DNA of 64,000 nt from positions 62,001 to 126,000 of the forward strand of contig CAJUSW010000007.1 in NCBI GenBank assembly GCA_910589485.1, in the 5' to 3' direction. The stretch is from an uncultured Duncaniella sp. GTDB lineage: Bacteria; Bacteroidota; Bacteroidia; Bacteroidales; Muribaculaceae. The position numbers and the translations under genes were made by a program. The notes beneath the pieces were generated by a model. That model was not told the DNA's origin, searched no databases, and saw nothing but the letters and a program-made list of their open reading frames with translations. This document shows, in pieces, positions 30,059-39,051 of this stretch. Each line of letters starts with the position of its first letter. Position 1 is the stretch's first letter.

Positions 30059-30667
30059 TCAGTCATTGACCTCGGGCACCGGATGGGCCTTCAGGAACTC
30101 CTCCTGCTTCTCCTGACGGTTCACTCCGCCGAAGAATTTCTCTACCTTGATCTTTCTCGAGAGCTGCATGATGCCGTAGATCATGGCTTCGGGGCGCGGA
30201 GGACAGCCGGGCACAAACACGTCGACCGGAACGATATCCTCGATACCCATGGCCACATGGTAGCTCTTCTTGAACGGGCCACCCGAGATAGCACAGCTGC
30301 CGCAGGCTATCACATACTTGGGCTCGGCAAGCTGGTCGTACAGGCGGCGGAACACGGGCACCATGCGGTGTACGATGGTTCCGGCCACCATCATGAAGTC
30401 GGCCTGACGGGGCGAGGCGCGCGCCACTTCCCATCCGAAACGCGCCATATCGTAGCGCGCGGCTCCAAGCGACACGAATTCGATGCCGCAGCAACTGGTG
30501 GCGAAAGTGAGGGGCCAGATGGAGTTGGACCGCCCCCAGTTGATCAGCTGGTCAAGTTTGCCTACAATGACATTGGTGCCATTTTCCTGAAGCTCCTTGA
30601 CGAGCTTTTCGATATACTCATTGTCTTTCCATGCCTCATAGGGCATACCTTGCGTCGTTACTTCCAT
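30059..30667 (-). CDS. nuoB: NADH-quinone oxidoreductase subunit B
   Basis: The start at ATG 30667 (MEVTTQGMPYEAW) is used; the longer frame would run into nuoA. The 202-residue protein binds the terminal N2 [4Fe-4S] cluster: C59-C60 in SCCGIEF, then GSCAISGG and PGCPPRPE supply the other two cysteines. Its first 10 bp overlap the end of nuoA. Confidence 0.95.
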   Translation of the reverse strand: MEVTTQGMPYEAWKDNEYIEKLVKELQENGTNVIVGKLDQLINWGRSNSIWPLTFATSCCGIEFVSLGAARYDMARFGWEVARASPRQADFMMVAGTIVHRMVPVFRRLYDQLAEPKYVIACGSCAISGGPFKKSYHVAMGIEDIVPVDVFVPGCPPRPEAMIYGIMQLSRKIKVEKFFGGVNRQEKQEEFLKAHPVPEVND

Positions 30668-31026
30668 TCGAGAGCTCCTTTCCGCCAGGCATATACGAGA
30701 CCCAGCACTATGATTCCAAAAAATACTGCTATCGCCGTCAGGCCCTGTGTCCCGAGCTCGTGCACACGCACTGCCCAAGGATAGAGAAACACCGTCTCGA
30801 CGTCAAACATCAGGAAGAGGATGGCAAAAAGATAATATCCCACCTTGAACTGAGCCATCGACTCACCTCGAGTTGGGATACCACATTCGTAAGCCTCCCC
30901 TTTCTGGGGATTGAACGACCGGGGCGAAATCAGCCCGGCGAGCCAAAGAGCAACTGCCACCAGGGCCACGCCCGTACACAGGGCGACCACTGCCAAGGTT
31001 GCATTTTGAATTGCTAATGCTATCAT
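30658..31026 (-). CDS. nuoA: NADH-quinone oxidoreductase subunit A
   Basis: A 122-residue, three-helix membrane subunit. The conserved loop KGEAYECGIPTRGES and the acidic helix FLMFDVETVFLYPWA are present. It is the first gene of the 18-gene nuo/atp run, with a -7-like TATATTTG box about 100 bp upstream (31136-31129). Confidence 0.95.
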   Translation of the reverse strand: MIALAIQNATLAVVALCTGVALVAVALWLAGLISPRSFNPQKGEAYECGIPTRGESMAQFKVGYYLFAILFLMFDVETVFLYPWAVRVHELGTQGLTAIAVFFGIIVLGLVYAWRKGALEWK

Positions 31027-31128
31027 ATTATGAGTTGTATCTTATTTGCAAAGGTTATTTCGCTGTGTTATAATAATTTGCATACACGAAACATCACACC
31101 CGCACGGCGGATGCGCTGTTTCGCTGTG

Positions 31129-31136
31129 CAAATATA
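31129..31136 (-). promoter_or_regulatory. Candidate -7 box for the nuo/atp operon
   Basis: TATATTTG fits TAnnTTTG in the 162-bp gap before nuoA. No TTTG lies at the proper distance upstream, so the assignment is tentative; it would give a 5' UTR of about 95 nt. Confidence 0.4.
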
Positions 31137-31188
31137 GAAAAATTTCTTCAATTTTGTCCACTTTTACTGGGACGTATTTTCAATTTTT

Positions 31189-31857
31189 TCAGAAATTATA
31201 ACCGATCGACAACTGGAAGCAGTTCCACTGGTTATCCATGAGTTCGGCTACATCGCTCACGCCCCACTGGTACTGCCACCCCACCACGTAGCGATTCTCG
31301 TGGGTATAGGACATTCCCAGCCCTATTCCGGCCTGCCAGCGGTTGAACCCGAGGTTGTTCTTTCCGAAGAGATTCACCTTGTCCTGCTCATAGTTCTCCA
31401 TGTCGCGCATCTTCACGCCTGCCTTGCCATACACTCCCACTCCGAAGTAGGGGCCGGCAAAGATCTGGAGGTCCGAATCAGGAGTGAAACGCAGGTGATA
31501 GGAGGCATACACGGGCACCTCGAGGAAGTTAACTGCCATGGTACCCTTGGCCTTCATTCCCATCATGTCGTCCACCTGTCGCTCGAAGTCCACCGAGGCT
31601 CCTTTCATGGTGAAATACAAGCCGGTATTGATTGAGAAACTCTTGATCAGATTCACGTCGACAGCGGCGCCGAGGGCTATGGCCTTGCGTCCGTCGTACA
31701 TTCCGCTCCCCTTCCCTGCCATCGAGGCAAAGTTCCAGCCCAGACGGGATCCGAGGGTCACGGCCTTGTCGGGATCCGAACTGTCCCAGAACAGCGATTG
31801 GGCACTCGCGCCTAAAGCGGTAAACATCACAAGGATAGCAATAATTTTCGATCTCAT
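31189..31857 (-). CDS. PorT-like outer-membrane beta-barrel protein
   Basis: A 222-residue precursor with a signal peptide (IIAILVMFTALGASAQ) and an 8-10 strand barrel ending in FQLSIGYNF, with a C-terminal aromatic residue as expected for BAM substrates. Sequence features (GSRLGWNFASMAG, YGKAGVKMRD, FNRWQAGIGLGMSY) fit the OMP_b-brl_2/PorT-like family. Function is unknown. It is flanked by its own -7 box and is not part of the nuo operon, which starts 162 bp downstream. Confidence 0.75.
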   Translation of the reverse strand: MRSKIIAILVMFTALGASAQSLFWDSSDPDKAVTLGSRLGWNFASMAGKGSGMYDGRKAIALGAAVDVNLIKSFSINTGLYFTMKGASVDFERQVDDMMGMKAKGTMAVNFLEVPVYASYHLRFTPDSDLQIFAGPYFGVGVYGKAGVKMRDMENYEQDKVNLFGKNNLGFNRWQAGIGLGMSYTHENRYVVGWQYQWGVSDVAELMDNQWNCFQLSIGYNF

Positions 31858-31904
31858 GGAGTAGGAATCGTTATTGTTAATGGTTTATAGTAATTAATGT
31901 CCCG

Positions 31905-31912
31905 CAAAGTTA
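31905..31912 (-). promoter_or_regulatory. -7 box of the OMP gene, abutting the truA terminator
   Basis: TAACTTTG on the minus strand directly adjoins the terminator hairpin of truA, which occupies the position where the -33 element would be expected. Confidence 0.5.
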
Positions 31913-31945
31913 GCAATCCGCGCCATCAATGACGGCGCGGATTGC
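31913..31945 (-). terminator. Terminator after truA
   Basis: A perfect 12-bp inverted repeat GCAATCCGCGCC / GGCGCGGATTGC with a 9-nt loop lies about 75 bp past the truA stop. It is the strongest hairpin between truA and the OMP gene. Confidence 0.65.
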
Positions 31946-32020
31946 ATTAATAGTTGTTAAAACCCGTTGACCTATTCTTCGCTGAAATTATCCGTTTTTG
32001 AGTTTTTTCAGCTCTCACGG

Positions 32021-32791
32021 CTACAGCGGGGCCACTTCGCGGTGCTCCGGCGGATACTTCACGTCCCACAGATACAGGGCCTGGGGAGGCATCGACGTGC
32101 CGGCGGCACATCGGTCGCGACGCTCTATGATACGGCCGAACTCCTCGACCGTGATCTTTCCGCGCCCCACCTCAACAAGCGTGCCCACAACGGCCCTCAC
32201 CATGTTGCGCAGGAAACGGTCGGCGGTGATCACGAACACCCATCCGTCGCCTTGCTCTCCCACCACACGGTGCCACCGCGCATGAGTCACACGGCATATA
32301 TTAGTCTTGGTGTCGGTATGAAGTTTGGCAAACGATGTGAAATCGCTCGTCGTGAGCAGCAGTTCGGCCGCACGGTTCATCGCCTCGAAATCGAGCGTGG
32401 CCGGAGCCTTCCAGCTCAGCGGATAGAAGAAGGGCGACTTCTCCGTCACTGCATAATAATGATAGGTGCGCTCCACGGCATCAAACCGCGCATGCAACCC
32501 GTCGGCCACACGGTAAATCTCATGGATGGCGATGTCGCGCCCCACCATGGCGTTGAGCGAGCCCACAAGCCTCGCGGGATCGGCCAGCGGTGACTCCACA
32601 TCGAAATGCGCCACCATCATGCGGGCGTTCACACCGGCATCAGTGCGCCCCGCTCCCACGATCTTCATAGGCGTGCGCAACACCTTGGACAGCGCATCCT
32701 CTATAACCTCCTGCACCGTCACGGCCCCCGGCTGGCACTGCCAACCGTGATAAGGCTCGCCACGGTAACTCAGACGCATGAAATACCTCAA
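32021..32791 (-). CDS. truA: tRNA pseudouridine(38-40) synthase
   Basis: A 256-residue enzyme that isomerises uridines 38-40 in the anticodon arm. The catalytic aspartate is in GAGRTDAGVNA (about residue 52), and the RYFMRLSYRG start and RNMVRAVVGTLVEVGRG motif are typical. It follows speA by 32 bp on the same strand and is probably co-transcribed with it. Confidence 0.96.
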   Translation of the reverse strand: MRYFMRLSYRGEPYHGWQCQPGAVTVQEVIEDALSKVLRTPMKIVGAGRTDAGVNARMMVAHFDVESPLADPARLVGSLNAMVGRDIAIHEIYRVADGLHARFDAVERTYHYYAVTEKSPFFYPLSWKAPATLDFEAMNRAAELLLTTSDFTSFAKLHTDTKTNICRVTHARWHRVVGEQGDGWVFVITADRFLRNMVRAVVGTLVEVGRGKITVEEFGRIIERRDRCAAGTSMPPQALYLWDVKYPPEHREVAPL

Positions 32792-32823
32792 AGCTCCTTG
32801 CTGTTAACAGGTTCGACCCAGTG

Positions 32824-34725
32824 TCAGTCCTTCTCGATATAGGTGTATCCGTAGAGGCCCGAGCGGTAGTTGCTCAGGAACTCCCTGCCCTCCTCGGGCG
32901 AGATCTTGCCGTCCTTCATCGAGGCGGTCACCCATGCCTCCACGTTGCGCACCAGCTTCTTGGGATTGAACTGCACGTAATCGAGCACATCGGCTACGGT
33001 CTCGCCGTCGATTATACGGTCGATCTCATAGCGGTCCTTGTACACCGAGATGTGCACGGCATTGGTGTCGCCGAAGAGGTTGTGCATATCGCCGAGGATC
33101 TCCTGGTAGGCACCCACCAGGAACACACCCAGGTAGTAAGGCTCGCCAGGCTTCACGGTGTGCACCGGGAGCGAGCCGGCCGTTACGCCCGATGACGATA
33201 TGTAATAGGCTATCTTACCGTCGCTGTCACAGGTGATGTCCTGCACGGTACATGTGCGGGTGGGCTTCTCGTCGAGGCGCGAGAGCGGGATTATGGGGAA
33301 CACCTGGTCGATGGCCCATGAGTCGGTCAGCGACTGGAACAGGGAGAAGTTGCAGAAATATTTGTCGGGGATCATCTTGGACACCTTGCGGAGCTCCTCG
33401 GGCGCATGGCGCATACCGTGGGCTATGTCGCCCACCTCGCGGGCTATGGACCAGAACAGCTCCTCCATCTGGGCGCGTGTGCGCAGGTCCACAAGTCCGA
33501 GGCTGAACAGGTCGAGGGCCTCCTCGCGTATCTGCAGGGCATCGTGCCAGCTTTCGAGTATATTCTGCTGGTCCAGGCGGTCCCATATGCTGTAGAGCTC
33601 GCGTATCAGCTCGTGATCATCCTCCGAGATCTCCTTGTTGTCCTTCCATATAGGCAGCTGGGTGGTCTCGAGCACCTCGAGCACCAGCACCGAGTGATGG
33701 GCCGTGAGCGAGCGTCCGCTCTCGTTGATGATATTGGGTTGCTTGAGGCCGTTCTTCACGCATGCGTCCACTATGGCCGACACGGCATCGTTGGCATACT
33801 CCTGGATCGAATAGTTCATCGACGAGCCCGAGGCCGAGTTGCGCGTGCCGTCGTAGTCCACGCCGAGACCGCCGCCTATGTCCATGAACTCCACCTCGAA
33901 TCCCATCTGGCACAGCTGCACGTAGAACTGGGTAGCCTCCCTGATGGCATTCTTGATGAAACGTATCTTGGTGATCTGACTGCCTATGTGGAAATGTATC
34001 AGCTTCAGGCAATCGGTCATCTTGTTCTTCTCCATGTAGTCGAGCGCCTCGAGCAGTTCGGCCGAATTGAGGCCGAATTTCGACTGGTCGCCACCGCTGG
34101 TCTCCCACTTGCCCGAGCCCGACGATGCGAGCTTGATGCGCAGGCCCACATTGGGGCGCAGGTCCATACGCTTGGCCACCTCCGAGATGATGCGCAGCTC
34201 GTTGAGCTTCTCCACCACAATGTATATGCGGCGGCCCATCTTCTGTGCCAGCAGGGCCAGTTCGATGTAAGTCTTATCCTTGTATCCGTTGCAGATAATC
34301 AGGGCGTTCTCCTTGATATTGGTAGCCAACACGGCATGAAGCTCGGGCTTCGATCCGGCTTCCAGGCCTATGTTGAACTTCTCGCCGTGGGTCACGATCT
34401 CCTCCACCACAGGCCTCATCTGATTCACCTTGATGGGATAGATTATATAGTTCTGCCCCTCGTAGTTATACTGCTCGGAAGCGACAGCAAAGCACCGGGA
34501 TATCTTCTCGATACGGTTGTCCAGAATATCGGGGAAACGCAACAGCACAGGCGACGTGATGTCCCTCACCTGCAGTTCGTCCATAACCTCGCGCAGATCC
34601 ACCGAAGCGTATCCCTCGCGGGGAGTCACGGCAACGTTGCCCTTGGAATTGATGGAGAAATACTGTCGTCCCCATCCCTGGATATTATACAGCTCCGCGC
34701 TGTCCTCAATGCGCCATCTTCTCAT
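32824..34725 (-). CDS. speA: Biosynthetic arginine decarboxylase
   Basis: A 633-residue PLP enzyme of fold type III that makes agmatine from arginine for polyamine synthesis. The PLP lysine is in IIYPIKVNQMRPV (about residue 100), the glycine-rich PLP phosphate site in DIGGGLGVDYDG and the C-terminal active-site cysteine region in CTVQDITCDSDG. Length matches the SpeA family. A TAACTTTG -7 box lies at 34822-34815, about 90 bp upstream. Confidence 0.96.
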   Translation of the reverse strand: MRRWRIEDSAELYNIQGWGRQYFSINSKGNVAVTPREGYASVDLREVMDELQVRDITSPVLLRFPDILDNRIEKISRCFAVASEQYNYEGQNYIIYPIKVNQMRPVVEEIVTHGEKFNIGLEAGSKPELHAVLATNIKENALIICNGYKDKTYIELALLAQKMGRRIYIVVEKLNELRIISEVAKRMDLRPNVGLRIKLASSGSGKWETSGGDQSKFGLNSAELLEALDYMEKNKMTDCLKLIHFHIGSQITKIRFIKNAIREATQFYVQLCQMGFEVEFMDIGGGLGVDYDGTRNSASGSSMNYSIQEYANDAVSAIVDACVKNGLKQPNIINESGRSLTAHHSVLVLEVLETTQLPIWKDNKEISEDDHELIRELYSIWDRLDQQNILESWHDALQIREEALDLFSLGLVDLRTRAQMEELFWSIAREVGDIAHGMRHAPEELRKVSKMIPDKYFCNFSLFQSLTDSWAIDQVFPIIPLSRLDEKPTRTCTVQDITCDSDGKIAYYISSSGVTAGSLPVHTVKPGEPYYLGVFLVGAYQEILGDMHNLFGDTNAVHISVYKDRYEIDRIIDGETVADVLDYVQFNPKKLVRNVEAWVTASMKDGKISPEEGREFLSNYRSGLYGYTYIEKD

Positions 34726-34814
34726 CGGCTCAAAAAAATCGGGAAAAATGATTAAATAAATAACGTGTCTATCAGCAATCGCGCCGGCCGAAGCCTACCA
34801 CCGCAATCAATTGG

Positions 34815-34822
34815 CAAAGTTA
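34815..34822 (-). promoter_or_regulatory. Candidate -7 box of speA-truA
   Basis: TAACTTTG on the minus strand; no well-spaced TTTG upstream. Together with the hairpin at 34957-34985 this is all that is visible in the 332-bp gap 34726-35057. Confidence 0.45.
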
Positions 34823-34956
34823 CACATTTCCATCGTAATCCCATCCATATCCCACATGAAATTTTCCCGTGCCCCACAATTTGGGCTTATCAAAATTTCC
34901 ATTGATGTGACGGATTGCAGAACAAAAGTGTACGCGAGGCCACACTATGACGCACA

Positions 34957-34985
34957 AGAGGCTGTGCCTCGCCGGCACAGCCTCT
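34957..34985 (-). terminator. Terminator of the SusC/D operon
   Basis: A perfect 12-bp inverted repeat AGAGGCTGTGCC / GGCACAGCCTCT with a 5-nt loop lies 70 bp past the PKD-like lipoprotein stop. Confidence 0.7.
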
Positions 34986-35057
34986 CCAATCAATCTTATA
35001 AAGGGGGCATTAAGAGATTGTTTCACAGTGCGTAGAAAACAATCTATAAGTGTGGGT

Positions 35058-36662
35058 TTATCCGCGACGCTCGCGATAGGTTATATCAACGATATTCTCG
35101 CCGAGGCCCTTGTACTCCTTGTAAAGGGTCATCTTACCGTTGATATCGATATTGTACATGCGCACTATACCGCCATCCTCGCCACCTGTAGTCGAACATA
35201 CGATGAGTTTGTACTGCATGGCCTGGAATTCCTCATCCTTCCACTTATTGATCATTTCAGGCTGCATGTTGCCGTAAAGATTGAACTTGATCTTGGTGAT
35301 CTTTTCGGCTCCATCAAGGCTCACGACATCCTTATTGGAATTATCGGTCAGACCGTGGGCATACACTTTGTTATCCTTACAATAGAACATGTAGGGGAAC
35401 TGGGAATGGAAAGCATAATCGGTCGCGGTATCGAAATTCTCGCCCGACAGATTATCGTAAGCAGCCTCCTTAACAATCTTGTTGTAGCCCGACAGGTTGA
35501 TACCATACACATGACGATGCCCGGTGTTATCCTGAAGCACGGTGTAAACGAGACCGTTGGAGAAACGTGTGCTTTCCATATCCACGAAATCCATGCCGGT
35601 ATCAAACGAGAAAAGTCCCTGAGGCTGTCCCTCGGCATTGTCATCAAGTTTGAAAAGCAATTTATTGTTAGGCGCATTATAGCTCCATCCCATAAAACGC
35701 TTGTTGGTTATATCATAGAACAATGCCGAATTGGAATTACCCTTGCGCACCATACTTGTACCTATCACAGGAGCAACCTTGTAAGTAGGATCATCACCTA
35801 CTTTAGTGGTGTTCAGCGGATATTCATATGATGCTCCCGAACCGGCTCCCGTTATCGCATAAGCATCACCCTCACTGGTAACACATGTGGTAGAAGTCGG
35901 GCCATAATTGGCGTAATAATGTATCTGAGAGATCCATATGGCATTTCCAGGAGTTGTGGGCATAATGAAATCAAGCAACTTAAGGTCGTATCTTGAATTT
36001 ATGATCATATCGTCCCAAACTCGATAGCTACCTGACTTGGTGAGAATATTAACTGACTCCATTCCTGCATACAAGCTTGGATTGAAGAACACCATGGTAC
36101 CCTCGGTAAGACCGGTGACCTTATCACCAGTGATGTTTTTGGCCACAAGTTCACGACCCTTGGAGTCGGTAAATATCATATCGAGACGCATCAGCTTCTC
36201 GGGACCGCAGTTGGTCATCACCATCCACCCCTCATAAACGGAGCTTATGAGTCGAAGTGAAGTCTGGGCATGTGTCTCCACGCCTGTTGTCTTGTTCTTG
36301 ACAGTGTACCACACCTTGTAGGTGCCCGCAGGAGCCTCCACAAAGAAATCGATATCTTTCTTTCCCTCAGGATTGATGTCATACCATTTCTCTGAGATTC
36401 CGTCAATCACACGTGTGTAATATATACGGCACTGATATTCATAATTGGGATCATCGGCCGATATTTCCTTACCTGTTATTGAGGAAACAATGGTAGGTTC
36501 AAACTTCACATTCTCGGCATTTGCCATAGCCTCGACCGCATCGGGGAGAGTGATCTGCAACTCCTCGATCGGCGTATAATCATAATTGCCCTTGTCCTCG
36601 TAGCATCCGGAAAAAAGGAGCGCAGAGAGAGACAATGCGACAGCTGATATTTTAAGTTTCAT
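35058..36662 (-). CDS. PKD-like family lipoprotein
   Basis: The start at 36662 (MKLKISAVALSLSALLFSGC) gives a clean lipobox; an in-frame ATG four codons upstream is possible. The 534-residue product begins with CYEDKGNYDYTPIEELQI, characteristic of the PKD-like lipoproteins encoded in SusC/D loci with DUF4843. After the PKD-like domain (about 25-130) the chain has repeated beta segments reminiscent of a beta-propeller, with GWMVMTNCGPEKLMRLD at about 150. It probably sits at the cell surface next to the SusCD transporter and binds ligand. It is the last gene of the operon. Confidence 0.8.
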   Translation of the reverse strand: MKLKISAVALSLSALLFSGCYEDKGNYDYTPIEELQITLPDAVEAMANAENVKFEPTIVSSITGKEISADDPNYEYQCRIYYTRVIDGISEKWYDINPEGKKDIDFFVEAPAGTYKVWYTVKNKTTGVETHAQTSLRLISSVYEGWMVMTNCGPEKLMRLDMIFTDSKGRELVAKNITGDKVTGLTEGTMVFFNPSLYAGMESVNILTKSGSYRVWDDMIINSRYDLKLLDFIMPTTPGNAIWISQIHYYANYGPTSTTCVTSEGDAYAITGAGSGASYEYPLNTTKVGDDPTYKVAPVIGTSMVRKGNSNSALFYDITNKRFMGWSYNAPNNKLLFKLDDNAEGQPQGLFSFDTGMDFVDMESTRFSNGLVYTVLQDNTGHRHVYGINLSGYNKIVKEAAYDNLSGENFDTATDYAFHSQFPYMFYCKDNKVYAHGLTDNSNKDVVSLDGAEKITKIKFNLYGNMQPEMINKWKDEEFQAMQYKLIVCSTTGGEDGGIVRMYNIDINGKMTLYKEYKGLGENIVDITYRERRG

Positions 36663-36683
36663 AATCAGATTCAATTTTTACGG

Positions 36684-37526
36684 TTATTCATAGGCGGAAT
36701 AGTCCACAGCATAGTTTTCAGCCAACTGCATCAATGTACCATCATCATCATAGACAGGTGTACCGGCATCGGCAAGTTTCTGAAGATGACTCTGGAAAGC
36801 CTGGGCTGCAAATCCCATACGTCCATACTGGACTTTTGTTCCTGACATACCTCCACTATTCCAATCGCTTACTGTCCAGCCCATAACTTTTTCAAGCTCG
36901 AGCATCTTAGCCGCAGAGAATGTTCCGAAGAAGCTTCGGCCAAATGTTCTCCAATAGAACGGCTCGTTGTACGTCTCGGTATAACGAATGGCATAAGTGA
37001 CCGACGACAGTGTATCACCGTCGATATTCCAGGATCCGGAATTCTTGTAACTGTCGAAAATAATGTCGAAGTTCTCATTGGGTTCCAAGCGAACCTTAAC
37101 CACTTTGGGTATCCTGCGCAATTCGGATGTACGGATCAATGTTACTATACATGTATCGGTCGACTCTCCGGGATGTACGATGAAGTCATTTCTCGAAAGA
37201 GAGAAGTCCACACCTTCAACACCCGTGGTGCCTTTCTCATCGACACGCAAAGAGTATTTGCGTGGATAGTTTGTGACATCTCCCATAGTCCTGATTATAA
37301 AACGGATCGGGGCTTCGGTATATGCCACATCATACCCGGCGAATGAGAAGTTAGTGGAATCCTGATAGGATGTCACCAGTCCGGTAGTAGGGCTCCAGGT
37401 GAGAACCTGCTGAATGAATATTCCCGATTTGGGGCCACTGTACATATCTATCTCCTCCTGGGAGCATGAGGCGGTGGACATGAGTAATCCTCCGGCTACA
37501 AAATATAGGATATTTCTAAGTTTCAT
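36684..37526 (-). CDS. DUF4843 lipoprotein
   Basis: A 280-residue lipoprotein precursor with lipobox STASC. The beta-sandwich part with YPRKYSLRVDEKGTTGVEGVDF and the Calx-beta-like HPGESTDTCIVTLIRT matches DUF4843. Such proteins accompany SusC/SusD pairs and are inferred to be accessory surface binding proteins. It lies 12 bp after susD. Confidence 0.8.
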   Translation of the reverse strand: MKLRNILYFVAGGLLMSTASCSQEEIDMYSGPKSGIFIQQVLTWSPTTGLVTSYQDSTNFSFAGYDVAYTEAPIRFIIRTMGDVTNYPRKYSLRVDEKGTTGVEGVDFSLSRNDFIVHPGESTDTCIVTLIRTSELRRIPKVVKVRLEPNENFDIIFDSYKNSGSWNIDGDTLSSVTYAIRYTETYNEPFYWRTFGRSFFGTFSAAKMLELEKVMGWTVSDWNSGGMSGTKVQYGRMGFAAQAFQSHLQKLADAGTPVYDDDGTLMQLAENYAVDYSAYE

Positions 37527-37538
37527 AACAATTGCTTA

Positions 37539-39026
37539 TTAATAGTTTTCACCTGAAGGAATAGGCACGTTATAGCGTATTGAAACAGCCGGATTATCCC
37601 TATTTGCTGCCTCATGAGCATTATAGATAGCGTTGGTAGTAGCAAACGACTGATTGAAACGCTTATGCAGGAAGAAAATCTGCCCCTCACCACGCATTTC
37701 AGCAAGATACTCCAACTTCAAGGTCTGCAATAAATCAGCAGCGCTGGTAGTGTCCAGAGTTTCTGCTCCACGGGCAACCCTAACTTCATTCAGATAGTTA
37801 CATGCGCCGGCCATATCGTTCTGATTCATCAGACACTCGGCCGCAATATAGTAAGCCTCACTCTTGCGCATCAGGCCGTAGAATGTGGCCCAGAAATCGG
37901 GATTTTCGGAATTGGTGGTGAAACTCTTATACTTGATGAAGTCCAGATCTCCGCCCGAAATAGCAGTCGTTCCTGTCCACTGAGACTGACGACGATAGTC
38001 GGCAGTGTTGGGGAAGAGGATATCGGTATAACCATCGCGGGGCTTCATCACCAAACCAACATCGAGCGAACCATTGAAATTATTCTCGAAGATATCCGAC
38101 ATCTTGCTATTGTAGTATCCAAACAGGCACTCGGTGGAGAATATACGGTCAGGGTTGCTATTGTTGGCAAGAAGTTTGACGGGATCGACCCAAGGGAATG
38201 TACTCTTAACGTTGCTGTCGTCAGTAATCTTGCGAGCCTCAGCAAGAGCATTGGCATAATCGGCCTTCCAAAGATATGCACGGGCCTTTACAAGAGTGGT
38301 GGCATAATAATTCATGCGCAACTGACGGTAACGGAACCAGTTGCCATCCTCTCCGCCATCGGAACTGAGGACGCCTTCGGTAAGCACGGGATCAACATCC
38401 TTAAGAAGATTCTGAGCCTCGGTAAGGTCAGGAATGATGTGATTGTCAATTATATCATCGACCGTAAGGCGTGGACGCTTGATCACCTCGGGGGCGTCCG
38501 CATATGGTACTGACAGTCCATTGGGATTGACTGCATAAACCGGACCAAACAGACGCACAAGGTCCAGATGAATGAATGCACGGGAGGCAAGCATCTCGCC
38601 ACGGAGCATCTTCTCATCCTCGGGGAGGAGGACACCCGGCTTCTCATCCAACGCTTTCAACAGCACATTGATATTCAGGATAGTGTTGTAAGCGGTTGAC
38701 CATATCGAACTTATCGTGGTAGGAGCATAGGTACCGGTATATGCGGCAGTACATAGCTCATACTTGGAATTGTTGGAACTTTCGATCTTATAGCAGAGGC
38801 CCATTATATCGATTGCGCCGTAGGAGAGGTTATAACCGTACATATTGGAGCCGGTCATTGTATTGTATATACCGTTGACCGTGTTATGGAAACCGGTCTG
38901 TGAGCTGAACTGCTGGTCGAATGTCTGCTTGTCCTTGGGTTCGTAATCGAGCCAGTCGGAGCAACCTGACACCACCATGCCGAGCACAGCAACGGTTGCA
39001 ACAGTGATTGATTTATATAGTTTCAT
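37539..39026 (-). CDS. SusD/RagB family nutrient-binding lipoprotein
   Basis: A 495-residue lipoprotein precursor (lipobox VVSGC, then SDWLDYEPKDKQTFDQQFSS). It has the TPR-like helical scaffold of SusD, with the usual ASRAFIHLDLVRLFGPVYAVN motif (about 150) and the C-terminal RRSEAYYIAAECLMNQ-like helix (RKSEAYYIAAECL). It caps the SusC channel at the cell surface. It lies 25 bp after susC. No glycoside hydrolase is encoded nearby, so the substrate is not evident. Confidence 0.92.
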   Translation of the reverse strand: MKLYKSITVATVAVLGMVVSGCSDWLDYEPKDKQTFDQQFSSQTGFHNTVNGIYNTMTGSNMYGYNLSYGAIDIMGLCYKIESSNNSKYELCTAAYTGTYAPTTISSIWSTAYNTILNINVLLKALDEKPGVLLPEDEKMLRGEMLASRAFIHLDLVRLFGPVYAVNPNGLSVPYADAPEVIKRPRLTVDDIIDNHIIPDLTEAQNLLKDVDPVLTEGVLSSDGGEDGNWFRYRQLRMNYYATTLVKARAYLWKADYANALAEARKITDDSNVKSTFPWVDPVKLLANNSNPDRIFSTECLFGYYNSKMSDIFENNFNGSLDVGLVMKPRDGYTDILFPNTADYRRQSQWTGTTAISGGDLDFIKYKSFTTNSENPDFWATFYGLMRKSEAYYIAAECLMNQNDMAGACNYLNEVRVARGAETLDTTSAADLLQTLKLEYLAEMRGEGQIFFLHKRFNQSFATTNAIYNAHEAANRDNPAVSIRYNVPIPSGENY

Positions 39027-39051
39027 GATTTTCCAATATTATTCTGAATGA

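Noticed and set aside
33406..34755. A 449-codon plus-strand frame opposite speA
   Set aside because: Antisense shadow of a clear arginine decarboxylase gene.
34726..35057. RNA gene or small protein in the gap before the SusC/D operon end
   Set aside because: Only a terminator hairpin and a -7-like box are visible; no tRNA cloverleaf or credible ORF.
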